DNA from: an uncultured Lentisphaeraceae bacterium
Lineage (GTDB): Bacteria; Verrucomicrobiota; Kiritimatiellia; RFP12; DVOR01
DNA: 64,000 bases
Reading direction: 5' to 3'
NCBI GenBank assembly: GCA_949289005.1
Contig: CASEMQ010000001.1
Location: 17,705 to 81,704, forward strand
The notes under the pieces were generated by a model that was not told the DNA's origin, did no database searches, and worked only from the letters and a program-made list of their open reading frames with translations. Shown in pieces: positions 24,801 to 27,800 of this stretch. Both the position numbers and the translations under genes were made by a program. How positions within the stretch are numbered: position 1 is the stretch's first letter; every line of letters starts with the position of its first letter.

Positions 24801-27800
24801 CACATAGCCATAGGTTCCCGAGTCGGTCAAGTCATGGTCGCGGTAAATCTTGACGTTGACGGCGGCGGCCGGCACGCGCTCGACGATCTGGACGGCGTGG
24901 ATGCAGGCGCGGCCGTTGCCGGAGCCGCGCACGCCGGCGATTTTGAGGGTGGCGCCGGATTGATTGGGGATGCGCAGCACCGTCTGGCCGAGGGTGGCGT
25001 TTTGGTTCAACGCGGCGTTGCCCCAGTAGGTGTTGGACTCGGCGGTGGCGGCGACTTGCGCGCCCTCGGGCATGTACCAATAGGCGGAGGTGTCGTCGTT
25101 GAGGACGACCGAGCCGTTGTCGGCCCAGGAGCCGCCGGCCATGTAGACGTAGACGTCGTAGGTGTCGTAGGGGATGTTCCGGATGGTCAGCGTGGGGCCG
25201 GAGCCCACGGTGGAGGGGTCGGTGAGGCAACCGTTCAAGACGGGTACCGACCCATCACCGCTGCCCCAGTTGCCGTAGGAGCGGCCGGTGGCGTCGAGGG
25301 TGATGCCCTCGGCGCCGGCGGAATCCTTGAGTGCCAGGCCGGAGACGTTCACGGCGGCCTCGGAGGCGCCGGAGACGGTGTTCCATTGATTGCCCTTGTA
25401 GGGGACGACGCCGTAGTAGGTGCCCCATTCCATGGCGGCCATGCCGTCGGTGGCGATGTCGATGTTGATGGCGTTGCCGTCGGTGAGGGAGGTGCCGGCG
25501 GCGTCCTCCTGGAGGACGAAGGAGATGGCGGGGAGGGCGGAGGTGTTGGTGGCGGCGTAGAAGCCGATGGCGCCGCCGTCGCCGGCGTAGGTCTGGTAGC
25601 GGACGGTCACATGGGAGGCGGTGCTGAAGGCGGAGCCGATCTCGGGGATGGTGTCGGCGGGGACAAAGTGGCCCTGGTACTGCTCGGAGAGGGAGACCTT
25701 GGTGCCGGCGGGGAAGGTGTAGACGGTGGAGCAGGCGGCGGCGCTGGGCAACGGCGCGGAGGGGTCGGAGACGGCGGCGACGTTGCCGGCGGCATCGACG
25801 AGGACGAGGCGGACGGCGTTGACGTTGTTCGCGCTGCCGGTTCCAAAGTACCAATTGACGGCGGCGGAGCGGAGGATTGCCTCGCCGGGCATGAGGCCGG
25901 GCTTGCCGGGGCCCTCGTGGCGGAGGTTGCCGAAGTTGACGTTGAAGTGGCTCCAGCTGCCCGCGTCGTACTTCGAGGAGCCGTCGGGGCCGAAGGCCGT
26001 CCACTTGCTCTCGGCGTCGGCGGCGGGGCCGGGGGGCACGCCGATGGGGTTCTCGGCGAGCCAGGCGATCTCCTCGGCGGTGAGGGAGCGGGCGAAGAGG
26101 CCGAACTCGTCGAGGTCTGCGTCCTCGTAGTTGCTCGTGCAGACGGAGTTGACGGTGCCGGTGCCGGTGACCGCGCCGGGGATGGAGTTGAAGCCGCGGC
26201 CGATGAGGAGGTGGGTCAGCTGCCCCTCGGAGGGCACGCCCGTGTTGGTGAAGAAGCAGCGCTTGACGCCGTTGAGGTAGAAATCGATGCCCGGCTGGAA
26301 GGAGCCGTCGCCCTTCGCGTCGGGATTGTAGACCAGCGCGATGTGCACCCACTCGCCCTGGGAGACGGTCAACCACCCGGCGCCGTCCTCCCAGCTGGGG
26401 GAGTTGGGATAGAGGCTAAGCTGATAGGTCCCGCCCGCGCGGCCGAGGCGATAGAATTGCCCGCCGAAGACGAAGCCCATGATCGCGCGGGAATCGCTGC
26501 CCGAATCATCGTTGAGGCGCATGAAGAAGGAGAGGGTGAAGCCGGTGTCGGTGCCGCAACCGAGGCCGGTGGGGTTGTAGAGGTAGAGGCCGTCGGAGTT
26601 GGTGGAGCCGCTCAGACCCCCAACGCCGTGGCCGCACTTGAGGGCGTTGTCGCCGAAGCGGCCCTCGCCGGCGGCGACGAAGCGCTTGTAGCCCGAGCCG
26701 AGGTCGGAGGCGATGGCCATGGCGCGGCCGCCGACGCCGACATCGATGGGCGCGACGTCGCGGGGCTCGGCGGAGTCAATCTCGTCGAAGTGGAAGGCGT
26801 GGAGCAGGCCGGAGCCGGCGTTCTCGGCGTCGGGATCCTGGACGATCTGAAAGCCCTGCAACTGGCTGTTGTAGTCCCCTCCGGTGGTCTCGAAGGAGAG
26901 GGAGGTGGCGGTGAGGCCGGGGATGACCATGACGCCGATGCCCTCCTGGCCAACGACGCCGGCCTGGCCGTAGGTGCCCCAGTCGTCCGAGCCGACGGCA
27001 AGCGCGCCGTTCTTATAAGTATAGGATGTGGTGGTGCCATCGACCGTGACCTTCACGGGGCCGATGGCGTCGCCCTTCCCCCAACCGAGATCCTTGTTGA
27101 GGTAGAGGACGAGGGCGTAGGTGCCGTAAGGGATGCCGTCGAGGGCGACGCGGGCGTTGCACTGGGTGTAGGGCGTCTTGGGATCGAAGGGCGGGAGGGC
27201 GGCGTTGTTGTTCGCGTTGTTGTCGATGTTGTAACTGCCGGAGACGCGGGTGAGGGCCATGCTCATGCCCTCGACCACCGCGCCGTCGCGGTCGATGACC
27301 GAGCCGCCCGCGAGGGTCTGCGTGTGGGAGGTGAGGGCGTTCCAGTTGGCGCCCCGGAAGGCATAGCCGGCCATGCCGTAGAGGGCGGCGTCCTGAAGCT
27401 CGGCGCCGCTCTTCTGGAAGGCGAAGCCGACGGAGCCAACGCCGGCGGCGAGTGGCTCGTTCCAGGTGGCGGATTGCTCGACGAGCTGGACGCCGCGGAA
27501 CATCGTGCGGGCGGAGGCGTTGTTCCCGCCGTTGTTCTTCCAGGAGATGTTGAAGGAGAAGTTGCCGTTGGCGTCGGGGGTCAGGTTGGGGATGACCATG
27601 ACGCCGCTGCCCACCTCGTTGCTCCAGGCGATGGAGGGGTCGCCCCAAAGACCCTCCTTGGTGGTCTGGTCGCCCTCGGTCTCGACGATGCTCAGCTTGC
27701 CGTCGGCGTAGGTGTACTTGATGTTGCGCTTGACAGGGGTGCCGCCGCCGGTGCCGACCTTCCAGGTCTGGTTGACGACAATGGGGTCGTGCCCGTCGGC